Positions 1 to 8,891 of a DNA stretch of 64,000 nt are shown one piece after another. The notes beneath the pieces were generated by a model. It saw only the letters and a list, made by a program, of their open reading frames with translations. It was not told where the DNA came from and did no database searches. The position numbers and the translations under genes are program-made. Position 1 is the stretch's first letter. Each line of letters opens with the position of its first letter. The stretch comes from Desulfospira sp963664655 (lineage in GTDB: Bacteria; Desulfobacterota; Desulfobacteria; Desulfobacterales; Desulfobacteraceae): positions 3,720,001 to 3,784,000 of the forward strand of contig OY761554.1 of the NCBI GenBank assembly GCA_963664655.2, read 5' to 3'.

Positions 1-2
1 TG

Positions 3-629
3 GCGAAAGTTCAAGCAAACAAGAAAAACCCATGGCGGGAGAATATCGAGGCAATTTTGATTGCCATTGTTATTGCCCTGTTTATCCGGACTTTTATTGT
101 CCAGGCATTTAAAATTCCATCCGGCTCCATGCTGGAAACCCTCCAGATCGGTGATCAGATTCTGGTCAATAAATTTATATATGGCGTTAAAATTCCGTTT
201 ACCGGCGGCAAAACCTTGATCCCGGTAAAAGACCCTGAGCGGGGGGATATTGTGGTGTTTGTTTACCCCGAGGACCACACCAAGGATTTTATCAAGCGGG
301 TGGTTGGGGTGGCAGGGGATACGGTTGAAATTAAAAACAAACAGCTTTATGTAAACGATCAGAAAGTCGTCAACGAACCCTATGCCGAACATAAGGACAG
401 CCGGGTCATCCCGGCAAATTTCAGCACCAGGGACAATATGGAAAAGCTAACCGTACCGGACCACAAGCTTTTTGTCATGGGGGACAACCGGGACAACAGC
501 CATGATTCCAGGTTCTGGGGATTTGTGGACCTGAGTGCTGTAAAAGGGGAGGCCTTCATGATCTACTGGTCCTGGAACAAGGCAAGTTTTGGTGTCAGGT
601 GGGGCAGGATCGGTACGTTATTATTTTAA
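3..629 (+). CDS. lepB: Signal peptidase I, 5' end cut by the window
   Basis: Membrane-anchored serine peptidase that removes signal peptides from exported preproteins on the outer face of the inner membrane. The reading frame is open from base 3, so the true start lies upstream of the window; the TTG at 57 is internal. A short basic stretch precedes one hydrophobic segment (ILIAIVIALFIRTFIVQ). Then come the nucleophile motif IPSGSM and the general-base motif IKRVVG, about 45 residues apart on the visible chain, and the conserved MGDNRDNSHDSRFWG box near the C-terminus. This matches the S26 family of short LepB enzymes with a Ser-Lys dyad. A 232-base non-coding stretch separates it from pyrB. 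Confidence 0.95.
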   Translation, partial: AKVQANKKNPWRENIEAILIAIVIALFIRTFIVQAFKIPSGSMLETLQIGDQILVNKFIYGVKIPFTGGKTLIPVKDPERGDIVVFVYPEDHTKDFIKRVVGVAGDTVEIKNKQLYVNDQKVVNEPYAEHKDSRVIPANFSTRDNMEKLTVPDHKLFVMGDNRDNSHDSRFWGFVDLSAVKGEAFMIYWSWNKASFGVRWGRIGTLLF

Positions 630-673
630 TGGTGTTTGAACGGCTCGATAGAGGAGCTTCAGCTCACAAAGTC

Positions 674-763
674 ACCCATCTGCTGCGTTGCAGAAAAATG
701 TGCAATCCTCACAACCCTAAAGGTTGCTCCGGTTGCAAATTTTTCTGCGCCTTGCATCTGGGC
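674..763. repeat. Imperfect nested inverted repeat between lepB and pyrB
   Basis: The arm around 688-707 (GCAGAAAAATGTGCAATC) pairs with the arm around 731-749 (GGTTGCAAATTTTTCTGC) with about two mismatches. Inside it a small hairpin, CAACC/GGTTG, closes at 712-725. The outer flanks (CCCATCTG and CATCTGGG) also pair loosely. The element is followed by AT-rich sequence with no obvious terminator T-tract. It may be a dispersed cruciform-type repeat or a leader structure for pyrB. Confidence 0.5.
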
Positions 764-831
764 AACTTTTCGTCCAAACACGGGGTTTCGTTCAGGCACT
801 AATTAAGCTTTTAGCTGACCAAAACCAATTT

Positions 832-845
832 CCGTCTCGAGACGG
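832..845. promoter_or_regulatory. Perfect 14-bp palindrome upstream of pyrB
   Basis: CCGTCTCGAGACGG is a perfect dyad ending about 16 bases before the pyrB ATG. It could be an operator or a short leader hairpin close to the ribosome binding site. No known regulator is recognised from it. Confidence 0.3.
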
Positions 846-861
846 TTTGAAGGAAACATTC

Positions 862-1803
862 ATGGTGTTTACCAAGAAAGATATTTTGGACATCAACTCC
901 CTGGACCCGGAGGAAATCAACCTGATTCTGGATACGGCCCAGGGAATGAAGGAAATTTCCAGAAGGCCGGTTAAAAAGGTTCCCACCCTTCGGGGAAAGA
1001 CCATTGTCCTGTTTTTTCAGGAACCGTCCACCCGGACCAAGTTGTCTTTTGAAATCGCCGCCAAGCGGCTGTCTGCGGACACGGTTTCCATTTCAACCTC
1101 GTCTTCTTCCATTGTCAAAGGGGAAACCCTTGTGGACACGGCCCGGAACCTTGAATCCATGACCCCGGATATTATTGTCATCCGGCATTCATCCTCCGGG
1201 GCGGCCCAGCAGATATCCCGACGGGTGGCCTGTTCCGTGATCAATGCCGGAGACGGCACCCATGCCCATCCCTCCCAGGCCCTGCTGGACATGATGAGCA
1301 TCCGCGAGAAAAAGGGCAGAATTGAGGGCTTAAAGGTTTCCATTGTGGGGGACATTGCCCATTCCCGGGTGGCCCGTTCCGATATCATCGGCCTTTCAAA
1401 GCTTGGCGCCAATGTGGCGGTCTGTGCGCCGGGAACCATGATCCCGCCGGGAATAGAACATCTGGGGTGCCGGGTGGCCAAAACAATTGAATCCTGCCTA
1501 ACCGGGGCCGATGTCATCATCATGCTCAGAATCCAGAAGGAACGTCAGGAGAAAAACCTTTTCCCGTCGGAAAGGGAGTATGCGGCCCTTTACGGGTTGA
1601 ACCGGGCCCGGCTTGCCCTGGCCCATGAAAATGTCGTGGTCATGCACCCGGGGCCCCTGAACCGCGGGGTGGAGATCTCAAGTGATGTGGCCGATTCGGG
1701 CTGCTCCATGATCCTTGAACAGGTCACCAACGGGGTAGCGCTCAGGATGGCCCTTTACTATCTTGTTGCCGGAGGAGGAACCCGTAATGAAGATGCTGAT
1801 TAG
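862..1803 (+). CDS. pyrB: Aspartate carbamoyltransferase catalytic subunit
   Basis: Condenses carbamoyl phosphate with aspartate, the committed step of de novo pyrimidine synthesis, in the cytoplasm. The 313-residue protein begins at the ATG at 862, preceded by AAGGAAA; longer in-frame openings upstream run through the inverted repeat and are not credible. The carbamoyl-phosphate motif STRT is at residues 56-59, the SSSSIVKGET loop supplies the conserved Ser and Lys that reach across the trimer, and HPGPLNRGVE lies near residue 265. No regulatory pyrI follows; pyrC overlaps its 3' end by 17 bases, so the two are translationally coupled. Confidence 0.95.
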   Translation: MVFTKKDILDINSLDPEEINLILDTAQGMKEISRRPVKKVPTLRGKTIVLFFQEPSTRTKLSFEIAAKRLSADTVSISTSSSSIVKGETLVDTARNLESMTPDIIVIRHSSSGAAQQISRRVACSVINAGDGTHAHPSQALLDMMSIREKKGRIEGLKVSIVGDIAHSRVARSDIIGLSKLGANVAVCAPGTMIPPGIEHLGCRVAKTIESCLTGADVIIMLRIQKERQEKNLFPSEREYAALYGLNRARLALAHENVVVMHPGPLNRGVEISSDVADSGCSMILEQVTNGVALRMALYYLVAGGGTRNEDAD

Positions 1804-3064
1804 ACAGGCCCATGTCCTGGACCCGGGGCACATCAATGCCAAAAAAGATATACTGGTCCGGGACGGGGTGATTGAGGCCGTTCTTGACCCTGAAGACCGA
1901 CCCCCAAATCCCGACTTTCAGGTGGTTGAGGCCAAGGGCATGATCCTTACCCCTGGCTTGATAGACGTCCATGTCCATTTAAGAGAACCGGGCCATGAGT
2001 ACAAGGAGACCGTCGCCTCCGGTCTAAAAGCCGCTGCTTTCGGCGGGTTTACGGCGGTCTGTTCCATGCCCAATACCCGCCCTGTAAATGATAACGGACA
2101 GGTGACCGCGTTTATTCTTCTTCAAGGGGAAAAAGCCGGCATGGCAAGGGTCTATCCGGCCGGTGCCATTTCCGTGGGGCTTGAGGGACAGAACCTTGCC
2201 CAGATCTATGACATGAAAAACGCCGGAATCCGGGCCGTGACCGATGACGGCATGCCGGTGGGAGATTCCCAGCTCATGCGCCGGGCTTTGGAATACTGCA
2301 AAGACCTTGACATCCCTGTTCTGGTCCATGCCGAAGACAAACAGCTTGCCGCCGGCGGGTCCATGAACGAGGGGCCCCAGGCCACCCTGATGGGCATCAA
2401 GGGCATCCCCAATCAGGCGGAGTCCGCCATGGTTGTCCGGGACATCGGGCTGTCTGAGCTGACCGGGGCCCGTGTCCATTTCTGCCACATCAGCACGGCC
2501 CAGTCCGTTGAGGCCATCCGCCAGGCCAAACAGCGCGGCGTGCCGGTTACCTGCGAGACCGCCCCCCACTATTTTACCCTGACGGATCAGGCCGTCACCG
2601 AATATGACACCAACTTTAAGATGAACCCGCCCTTACGGTCTGAAGCCGATCGTATGGCCGTTATCCAGGGGCTTTGTGATGGTACCATTGATATGATTGC
2701 CACGGACCATGCCCCCCACAGCGTGGATGAAAAAGACCTGGAATTTGACCAGGCCGCCTTTGGGATCATCGGCCTTGAGACCGCCCTTGCCTTGTCCTTG
2801 AAACTGGTTCAGGACGGCCATTTGACCATGGAAGAACTGATGGTCAAGATGTCTAAAAACCCGGCCCGGCTCATGGGCATTGAAAACGATATCAAACCGG
2901 GCAATGCCGCAGACCTGACCCTGATCGACCCGGACACGGCCTTTACCATCAACCCGGATGATTTTGTTTCCAAATCCAGGAATACCCCTTTTGCTGGAAT
3001 GGAAGTCAAGGGCCGGGCGGTCATGACCATTGTCGGCGGCCGTATCGTTTATCAAAAGTCTTAA
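1787..3064 (+). CDS. pyrC: Dihydroorotase
   Basis: Zinc amidohydrolase that cyclises carbamoyl aspartate to dihydroorotate, the step after PyrB. The start at 1787 is chosen because GGAGGAGGA lies 8 bases upstream; the protein is 425 residues, typical of the long type I class. Metal ligands are visible in DVHVHLREPG and ATDHAPHS, with the EYKET stretch that normally follows the HxH motif. In several bacteria long dihydroorotases form complexes with PyrB, and the overlapping gene order fits that, although activity cannot be judged here. A 28-base gap separates it from the next gene. Confidence 0.94.
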   Translation: MKMLIRQAHVLDPGHINAKKDILVRDGVIEAVLDPEDRPPNPDFQVVEAKGMILTPGLIDVHVHLREPGHEYKETVASGLKAAAFGGFTAVCSMPNTRPVNDNGQVTAFILLQGEKAGMARVYPAGAISVGLEGQNLAQIYDMKNAGIRAVTDDGMPVGDSQLMRRALEYCKDLDIPVLVHAEDKQLAAGGSMNEGPQATLMGIKGIPNQAESAMVVRDIGLSELTGARVHFCHISTAQSVEAIRQAKQRGVPVTCETAPHYFTLTDQAVTEYDTNFKMNPPLRSEADRMAVIQGLCDGTIDMIATDHAPHSVDEKDLEFDQAAFGIIGLETALALSLKLVQDGHLTMEELMVKMSKNPARLMGIENDIKPGNAADLTLIDPDTAFTINPDDFVSKSRNTPFAGMEVKGRAVMTIVGGRIVYQKS

Positions 3065-3092
3065 CGTCCAAATCTTAAAAGGTTGAGCGCCT

Positions 3093-4484
3093 ATGAGTAA
3101 GAAGCACCGGATACTGGTTGTTGACGATGAGCCGTCCATGCGGGAGTTTTTAGATGTTCTCTTATCCAAAGAAGGGTATGATGTGGTGCTGGCCAAAAAC
3201 GGCAAACAGGCCCTGGGGCAGGTCAGAAAGACCAGTTTTGACCTGGTCCTTTCAGATATCCGTTTAGGGGACATTACCGGACTGGATGTTTTAAGGGAAG
3301 TCAAAAAACATGAGTCCGGCACCGTGGTGATTCTGATCTCTGCCTATTCCACAACGGAGATCGCGGTTGAGGCCATGAACGAAGGGGCCTATGACTTTGT
3401 TCCCAAGCCCTTTGATAATACAGAACTCAAGGGTACCATTGCCAAAGCCTTAGAGCTTAAAACCCTGGAGCATGAAAAGGAACGGGTCAGCAGCGAACTT
3501 AAAGACCAGACCCATTTTAACCGGATCATCGGAAAAAGCCCGGGCATGCAGGCCATTTATAAACGGATCGAACAGGTTGGGCTCACCAAGACCAACGTAT
3601 TGATTACCGGTGAAAGCGGTACGGGAAAAGAACTCATTGCCCGGGCCATCCACGAAAATTCCGACCGCAAGGACAAGCCCTTTGTAGTGGTCAACTGCGG
3701 CGGCATCCCGGATACCCTCATGGAAAGCGAGTTTTTCGGCCATGTCAAAGGTTCGTTTACGGGGGCTGTGGCCGACAAACAAGGCCTTTTTGAAGCGGCG
3801 AACCAGGGCACTATTTTTCTGGATGAAATTGGTGAGTTATCCATCATGCTCCAGGTAAAGCTTCTCCGGGCGGTTCAGGAAACCTCATTCAAGCCGGTGG
3901 GCGGGACCCAGGAAATTGATGTGGATATCCGGATTATTTCAGCGACCAATAAACAATTGGAGCAGGAGGTGATCGAAGGCAATTTCAGGGAGGACCTTTT
4001 TTTCCGGCTCAACGTGATCCCCATTAAAGTGCCGCCCTTAAGGGACCGGAAAGGGGATATTGAGCTGCTGTCCAGACATTTTGCTGAAAAATATGCCAAA
4101 AAAATGAGAAAGGATATCGTCAAGCTCTCCTCCTATGCCATTGATTTTTTAAACAAGTACGATTTTCCGGGAAATGTCAGGGAGCTTGAAAATCTGATCG
4201 AAAGAAGTGTGGCCCTGTCATCCACCAATATCATCCTGCCCGAAAGCCTGACCATTTCAACCCACAAAAAGCGCAGATGGGTGGAGGGGATTGACAACCG
4301 GCGGTTTGACCTGGAACAGGTGGAGCAGGGGGTTGACCTGGATGACATTCTCAACACTATTGAGGCGGCTTATCTGAAACGGGCCATGGAGCTTGCCAAG
4401 GGCAATAAAAGCAAGGCTGCCGAATATCTGGGCTTAACCCTTCGATCCATGCGGTATCGCCTGAATAAAGTAGATGATATTTAG
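3093..4484 (+). CDS. Sigma-54-dependent response regulator (NtrC/AtoC type)
   Basis: Cytoplasmic activator of sigma-54 promoters, 463 residues. An N-terminal receiver domain (about 1-120) has phospho-acceptor Asp55 in LVLSDIRLGD and the VPKPF lysine loop. The central AAA+ domain (about 140-365) has Walker A GESGTGKE, a sigma-54 contact loop reading GSFTGA (the family consensus is GAFTGA), and the FLDEIGE Walker B region. A Fis-like helix-turn-helix ends the protein (KSKAAEYLGLTLRSMRYRL). It faces the sensor kinase tail-to-tail with only about 5 bases between stops, which suggests they form a two-component pair. Targets are unknown; no sigma-54 promoter was recognised nearby. Confidence 0.92.
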   Translation: MSKKHRILVVDDEPSMREFLDVLLSKEGYDVVLAKNGKQALGQVRKTSFDLVLSDIRLGDITGLDVLREVKKHESGTVVILISAYSTTEIAVEAMNEGAYDFVPKPFDNTELKGTIAKALELKTLEHEKERVSSELKDQTHFNRIIGKSPGMQAIYKRIEQVGLTKTNVLITGESGTGKELIARAIHENSDRKDKPFVVVNCGGIPDTLMESEFFGHVKGSFTGAVADKQGLFEAANQGTIFLDEIGELSIMLQVKLLRAVQETSFKPVGGTQEIDVDIRIISATNKQLEQEVIEGNFREDLFFRLNVIPIKVPPLRDRKGDIELLSRHFAEKYAKKMRKDIVKLSSYAIDFLNKYDFPGNVRELENLIERSVALSSTNIILPESLTISTHKKRRWVEGIDNRRFDLEQVEQGVDLDDILNTIEAAYLKRAMELAKGNKSKAAEYLGLTLRSMRYRLNKVDDI

Positions 4485-4489
4485 GATAT

Positions 4490-5611
4490 CTATATAGGGT
4501 GCCTGATTTTAAAACAGGTCCCCAACACCTCAGAGGTTTCAAACCAGACCCGGCTGTTTAAACAGGTCTCGCCGAACAATTTCATGGAATAGGTCCCAAA
4601 CCCCCTTCCTGTCCCGGGCTTTGACGTAAAGTGTCGTTGAAAAATCCGTTTTTGGAAATGTTCCGGGATGGCGGCCTGGTTCCAGACTTCAAAGGTGACT
4701 GCGTCAAATGAGGGTTCTACGGATATTTTTATGGATCCTCCGGCCGGGGTTGCCTCAAGGGCATTGATCACCATGTTGCCAAGGATTCGAGACAAAAGAA
4801 GCATATCGGTCTTTATGCAGATGGCCGGATCAGTCCAGTTTTCCAGGATTTTTTTATTTTCAAGGGCTTTATGTCCCTTTACGGCAACGGTAAGCGCCTG
4901 CTTTATGTCGGCAAGCGCCACCACTTTAAGGACAGGAGTATAAGATTGGTCCTTGTGCAGGGAAAACCGCTTTTGAACTGCGACCTCGCTGACCAGTCGT
5001 TCAATCGACCCCCGGATGGCCTGAATGGACCCATCCTCCGGGTGGTCCATCTCTGCCATCTGAATGTGGCCGTAAAGGGCTGTCAGGGTGTTGTTGATAT
5101 CATGGAAAAACACATGGTCTAAATTGGCCCAGAATTGTTCTTGGGTGATATCCCGGGCATAAATTAAAATCCACCGTTGATCATCTGTTTCAATGGGGCG
5201 GGCTTTAATTTGAAGACAGATATCCGAAATTTCACCGTTTTGATCCGAAACCAGTGCGCAGGTCCTCTCGTCAGGCCGGTTATGGTCAATGGCGGCCATC
5301 ATGGCAATGGCCGCCCCGCAGGAAAGGCAGTGCTCGGTGGTGCCGCAGCCGGCAGGCCCTTTGCCGGCATGGATGCAGCTCAAACTTTCCCCAAGCCTTA
5401 AGCCCAGGGCCTGCTCCGCATCTTCAATGCCCAGTTGTTCCAGGAAACGGTGGTTCAACGCCACAATCTGGCGGTCTTCGTTCAGGACCACCAGAACTCC
5501 GGATGCAGTTTTCAAAAGGGCGTTCATAATCGAACTTCCGGCAATGGAAGACAGCTGGTTTTTAAATTTTCTTCGCTCGGTCCTTTGTGCTGGGGCAAAA
5601 AACGTATCCAT
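4490..5611 (-). CDS. PAS sensor histidine kinase with a Cys cluster
   Basis: Soluble-looking 373-residue kinase with no clear membrane segment. A PAS domain spans about 30-155 and contains Cys79, Cys89, Cys95 and Cys98 in the pattern CIH-x7-CGTTxxCxxCG. That spacing could bind a metal, an Fe-S cluster or haem, or act as thiols. The H-box reads FFHDINNTLTALYGH with His169 as likely phospho-acceptor, and an ATPase domain with GRGFGTYSMKLFGE ends the protein. It is convergent with the sigma-54 regulator, its probable partner. Signal and ligand are unknown; a redox cue is an inference from the cysteines. Confidence 0.88.
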   Translation of the reverse strand: MDTFFAPAQRTERRKFKNQLSSIAGSSIMNALLKTASGVLVVLNEDRQIVALNHRFLEQLGIEDAEQALGLRLGESLSCIHAGKGPAGCGTTEHCLSCGAAIAMMAAIDHNRPDERTCALVSDQNGEISDICLQIKARPIETDDQRWILIYARDITQEQFWANLDHVFFHDINNTLTALYGHIQMAEMDHPEDGSIQAIRGSIERLVSEVAVQKRFSLHKDQSYTPVLKVVALADIKQALTVAVKGHKALENKKILENWTDPAICIKTDMLLLSRILGNMVINALEATPAGGSIKISVEPSFDAVTFEVWNQAAIPEHFQKRIFQRHFTSKPGTGRGFGTYSMKLFGETCLNSRVWFETSEVLGTCFKIRHPI

Positions 5612-5998
5612 GGCTGTATACCCTTCAAAATTTCATGGGGAAAAAGGTTCTTAATTTATGTTTTGATGGTTTAATGTTGAATCATCAAGTATATTCCGGA
5701 TATATATCATATCCGCCGGTTTAAGTTTAGGGTGTCTGTAATTTTCTTGTTTTATGGAAGTGCCCTGAGACCTCATTTCGGGACGGCCGGTTTTTTGATT
5801 GATAGAAAGTTGTTCTTTAAATTATTATGGATAGCTATGCTTTTGAGCCCTGTTCTAAAATCGGCTTGAGCGGCACCTAATGCCATGGTTGCGCAGGTAT
5901 TTTCATGTTCAATGCCCTGAGATCTTAAAGAATCATAAAGGGAATTTGAATACAAAAGGTTGCCTGCAGACCACCTATTTTTTTTGTTAAGGAAGATG
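5612..5998. other. Gene-free stretch with a short dyad
   Basis: This holds the divergent control region of the kinase (leftwards) and the TPR gene (rightwards). A perfect dyad, CGGATAT-ATATC-ATATCCG, lies at 5697-5715, about 85 bases upstream of the kinase start, and could be an operator. A leftward open frame at 5773-6039 has no family signature and overlaps the TPR start; I do not call it. Confidence 0.4.
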
Positions 5999-6517
5999 AT
6001 GGATAAAGAAGAAAAACACTCAGCGGCAGACTGGTTCAATGAAGGGTTAAGATGTTTCCATCAGCCCGATGGAATCGGTGCTGTTCGGGCATTTCAGGCA
6101 GTCGTCAAAATGGACCCGTTCTACCGTCATGAAGATGGTGATAACCCTTATTTTTATCTGGGTAAAATCTGCGAAATCGAGGAGCGGATTGATGATGCGA
6201 TTCAGTATTATTCGAGCGCTTTGACATTGGACCCTAACGACGAAGAAAGCCTTATTGGCCGGGGAAGCTGCTACACGGTTAAAAAAAATCACCAAAGTGC
6301 TGTGGCTGATTTTAAAAAAGTATTGGATTTTCCCCCTGAACACAGGAATGCCCCCCTGAAACATTTGCTGTATGCCATTGCGGAAAATTTTCGCCAGCAA
6401 AAGGATTTTCCAAATGCACTTGCCTGGGGAGAAAAAGCGCTGTTGGCAGACCCTGATAATGATCGGCATCGGGAATTGGTGGCCCAGGTAAAAAAACAGA
6501 TGGGGGGCGTGCCTTAA
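5999..6517 (+). CDS. Tetratricopeptide-repeat protein
   Basis: A 172-residue helical protein with TPR-like units: NPYFYLGKICEIEERIDDAI, then ALTLDPNDEESLIGRGSCY, then a final repeat ending ALLADPDNDRHRELVAQVK. There is no signal peptide, so it is probably a cytoplasmic scaffold. The start at 5999 is preferred over the adjacent ATG at 5996 because the TAAGGA signal then has usable spacing. It stands alone between divergent and convergent neighbours, so its partner cannot be inferred. Confidence 0.75.
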   Translation: MDKEEKHSAADWFNEGLRCFHQPDGIGAVRAFQAVVKMDPFYRHEDGDNPYFYLGKICEIEERIDDAIQYYSSALTLDPNDEESLIGRGSCYTVKKNHQSAVADFKKVLDFPPEHRNAPLKHLLYAIAENFRQQKDFPNALAWGEKALLADPDNDRHRELVAQVKKQMGGVP

Positions 6518-6635
6518 ATCGCCGTACAAAAGGTTTTTCAACCATGGATGGACTTGCTGTGGCAAGATATCCTGGGCAGATTTGATCAGGAAAATAAAAA
6601 CCGAAATCAAATCATAGATGATTCCGGTTAAATGC

Positions 6636-6712
6636 TGGTCGGGATGAGAGGATTTGAACCTCCGACCCCCTCGTCCCGAACGAGGTGCTCTACCAGGCTG
6701 AGCCACATCCCG
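6636..6712 (-). tRNA. tRNA-Pro(CGG)
   Basis: Reading the minus strand, a 7-bp acceptor stem CGGGATG/CATCCCG, a D arm, an anticodon stem CCTCG/CGAGG with loop TTCGGGA, and a T arm with TTCAAAT fold cleanly. The anticodon CGG corresponds to bases 6676-6678. Discriminator A and a genomically encoded CCA are present at 6636-6639. Confidence 0.97.
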
Positions 6713-6749
6713 ACTAAAGCAGGTTAAATACATTAAAGTGGTTTGATTG

Positions 6750-8042
6750 TCAATTTGTAAAAATATTTTCTTTTAGAATAGTGGCTTCCCGGCCCGGTCC
6801 CACGGAAACAATTTTAACCCGGACCGTTGACAACTGCTCAATCCGTTTCAGATATTTCTTTGCGTTTTCAGGTAGTTGATCCCAGGATCGGGCCTGGGAG
6901 GTATCCTGTTTCCAGCCCGGCAAAGTTTCATAAACCGGGGTGCAGTTTTGAAGAATGTTGATCTCAGGCGGGAAATCTGAAATGGTTTTTTCCTCAAACC
7001 GGTATCCGGTACAAATGTTGATTTCTTCAAGTTCATCCAGGACATCAAGCTTGGTAATGGCCAGACCGGTCAGGCTGTTGAGCCGGACCGCGTTTTTTAG
7101 AACCACCATGTCCAGCCAGCCGCATCTTCTTTTCCGGCCCGTGGTGGCGCCGAACTCGGCCCCCTTGGTCTGGAGGTGATCGCCGGTCTCATCAAACAGT
7201 TCCGTGGGGAAGGGACCTTCCCCTACCCGGGTGGTGTAGGCTTTGACAATGCCGATAATTTCACCTAAGTTGCCCGGGCCAAGGCCGGACCCGTTGGCCG
7301 CATTTCCAGAAACCGTGGATGAAGACGTCACAAAGGGGTAGGTGCCGTGGTCAATGTCCAGGTGGGTCCCCTGGGCCCCTTCAAAGAGAATACTGGCCTT
7401 CCGGTTGATGCCCTCATACAGGGCCACGGACACGTCTCCAATATACGGTGTTAGCCGTTTTTTGACCTTGAGAGTCCGGTCAATGACCATTTCCGGGTCA
7501 AGGGGGCTGCTTTTAAAATAATGCTTGAGGTAAAAGTTTTTTTCCTCCATCAGGGCGGTTACCTTTTCCCGGAACACATCCTCGTCCAACAGATCGCAGA
7601 ACCGGATTCCCCTTCGGGTGGTTTTGTCTTCATAACAGGGACCGATCCCCCGGCCGGTGGTGCCGATTTTGGTGGTTCCTTTTTTTTCTTCCCGGACTTT
7701 ATCGATTTCCTGGTGATAGGGCATGATCATGTGGGCGCGGTTGGAGATCATTAATTTTTCCGGAGATACATCAATCTGGTTTGAGATCAGGTAATCGATT
7801 TCATCCAGGAGAACAAAGGGGTCAACCACCACCCCGTTTCCGATAAAACATTTTTTTTGCTGGATAATTCCCGACGGGATAAGGTGGCTGATGATTTCTT
7901 TTCCGTTGACCACCATGGTGTGGCCGGCATTGTTACCGCCCTGGAATCTGACCACGTAATCGGCGTGTTCACTTAACAGGTCAACAATTTTACCTTTCCC
8001 TTCATCCCCCCACTGGGTCCCTACTATTACCGTATTTGTCAC
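6750..8042 (-). CDS. purA: Adenylosuccinate synthetase
   Basis: GTP-dependent ligation of aspartate to IMP, the first step from IMP to AMP, in the cytoplasm. The 430-residue length is normal. The signature GTQWGDEGKGKIVDLL starts at about residue 8, TTGRGIGPCYEDK is the IMP-binding region, and FEGAQGTHLDIDHGTYP and TTGRKRRCGW are conserved blocks. It starts with GTG at 8042, overlapping the tadA stop by one base in a TAGTG arrangement, so the two are co-translated. tRNA-Pro lies immediately downstream in the same direction. Confidence 0.97.
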   Translation of the reverse strand: MTNTVIVGTQWGDEGKGKIVDLLSEHADYVVRFQGGNNAGHTMVVNGKEIISHLIPSGIIQQKKCFIGNGVVVDPFVLLDEIDYLISNQIDVSPEKLMISNRAHMIMPYHQEIDKVREEKKGTTKIGTTGRGIGPCYEDKTTRRGIRFCDLLDEDVFREKVTALMEEKNFYLKHYFKSSPLDPEMVIDRTLKVKKRLTPYIGDVSVALYEGINRKASILFEGAQGTHLDIDHGTYPFVTSSSTVSGNAANGSGLGPGNLGEIIGIVKAYTTRVGEGPFPTELFDETGDHLQTKGAEFGATTGRKRRCGWLDMVVLKNAVRLNSLTGLAITKLDVLDELEEINICTGYRFEEKTISDFPPEINILQNCTPVYETLPGWKQDTSQARSWDQLPENAKKYLKRIEQLSTVRVKIVSVGPGREATILKENIFTN

Positions 8043-8497
8043 TATCTGCTCCTTTTTTTTGCAAAAAAGCGTTGTATAAGGGTTCTGGCCTGATCTTCAC
8101 AAATTCCTGAGACCACCTCAAGCCTGTGGTTGAGCCTCTGATCGACCGGCATGTTGTATAAAGACCCGGCAGCCCCCCATTTGGGATCCGGGGCGCCAAA
8201 GACCAGCCGGTTGATCCGGGTATGGATAATGGCGCCCATGCACATGATGCAAGGCTCAATGGTGACATACAGGCAGGTGCCCGGCAGCCGGTAGTTTCCG
8301 GCCTTTTGGGCAGCACTGCGAATGGCGTTGATCTCGGCGTGGCTGGTGGGGTCACTGGTGGATACGGGCCGGTTAAAACCGGTTCCGGCTATTTGTCCGT
8401 TTTCATTGACCAGAACGGCTCCCACCGGAACTTCGTCTATACGTTCTGCCTTTTGTGCTTCCTCTATGGCGAGCATCATGTAATGTTCATCATCCAT
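8042..8497 (-). CDS. tadA: tRNA-specific adenosine deaminase
   Basis: Zinc deaminase that converts A34 to inosine in tRNA-Arg(ACG), letting that tRNA read CGU, CGC and CGA. In the 151-residue protein His53 and Glu55 (HAE) and the PCIMC motif (Cys83, Cys86) give the full zinc and catalytic set. The NRPVSTSDPTSHAE approach to the active site is typical of TadA, not of cytidine or guanine deaminases. It is the first gene of a tadA-purA pair. The presumed substrate gene, tRNA-Arg(ACG), lies about 395 bases away on the other strand. Confidence 0.95.
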   Translation of the reverse strand: MDDEHYMMLAIEEAQKAERIDEVPVGAVLVNENGQIAGTGFNRPVSTSDPTSHAEINAIRSAAQKAGNYRLPGTCLYVTIEPCIMCMGAIIHTRINRLVFGAPDPKWGAAGSLYNMPVDQRLNHRLEVVSGICEDQARTLIQRFFAKKRSR

Positions 8498-8681
8498 ACT
8501 GCCCGGACTATATAAGGCTTTTATTTCAAGGTCAAATAATAATGTACGGAGACCGGAGAAAAGGAGACCGGAGACCGGATTGCGAAACCCCTGAGGATCA
8601 GCGATCCGGTCTGCCTTCTTTCTTGTCTCTTGTTTGGTAACTATTCAGCTAATGCTGAAAAATAAGCAAAAACCAGGGTCA

Positions 8682-8789
8682 GTAACTGTCCATCAGTGCT
8701 TCATATTTGTTTGGTCTGGTCTTTGGTGCATACTGTTGGTATGAGAGGAGGTCTGAATGACCGAAGGTGGGGCACTGCTGAACAGTTAC
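8682..8789. repeat. 108-bp element with 18-bp terminal inverted repeats
   Basis: GTAACTGTCCATCAGTGC at 8682-8699 is matched by the reverse complement of 8772-8789 (GCACTGCTGAACAGTTAC) at 16 of 18 positions. No coding capacity is seen inside and no clear target duplication flanks it. It looks like a MITE or a collapsed insertion sequence; the GTAA ends recall some IS66-type termini, which is only a suggestion. Confidence 0.5.
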
Positions 8790-8891
8790 CCCGTTTCTTG
8801 AATATCATGCCGGGGTATAATGCGGTTTCCCTGGTTCAATTTATAAAATACCTTGAAATTAAGGAAAGGCTTTGATATAAAACCTCCTGTT

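Noticed and set aside
5773..6039. Leftward 88-residue open frame between the kinase and the TPR gene
   Set aside because: It overlaps the TPR start antisense, lacks a ribosome site and has no recognisable motif; could be a decayed fragment.
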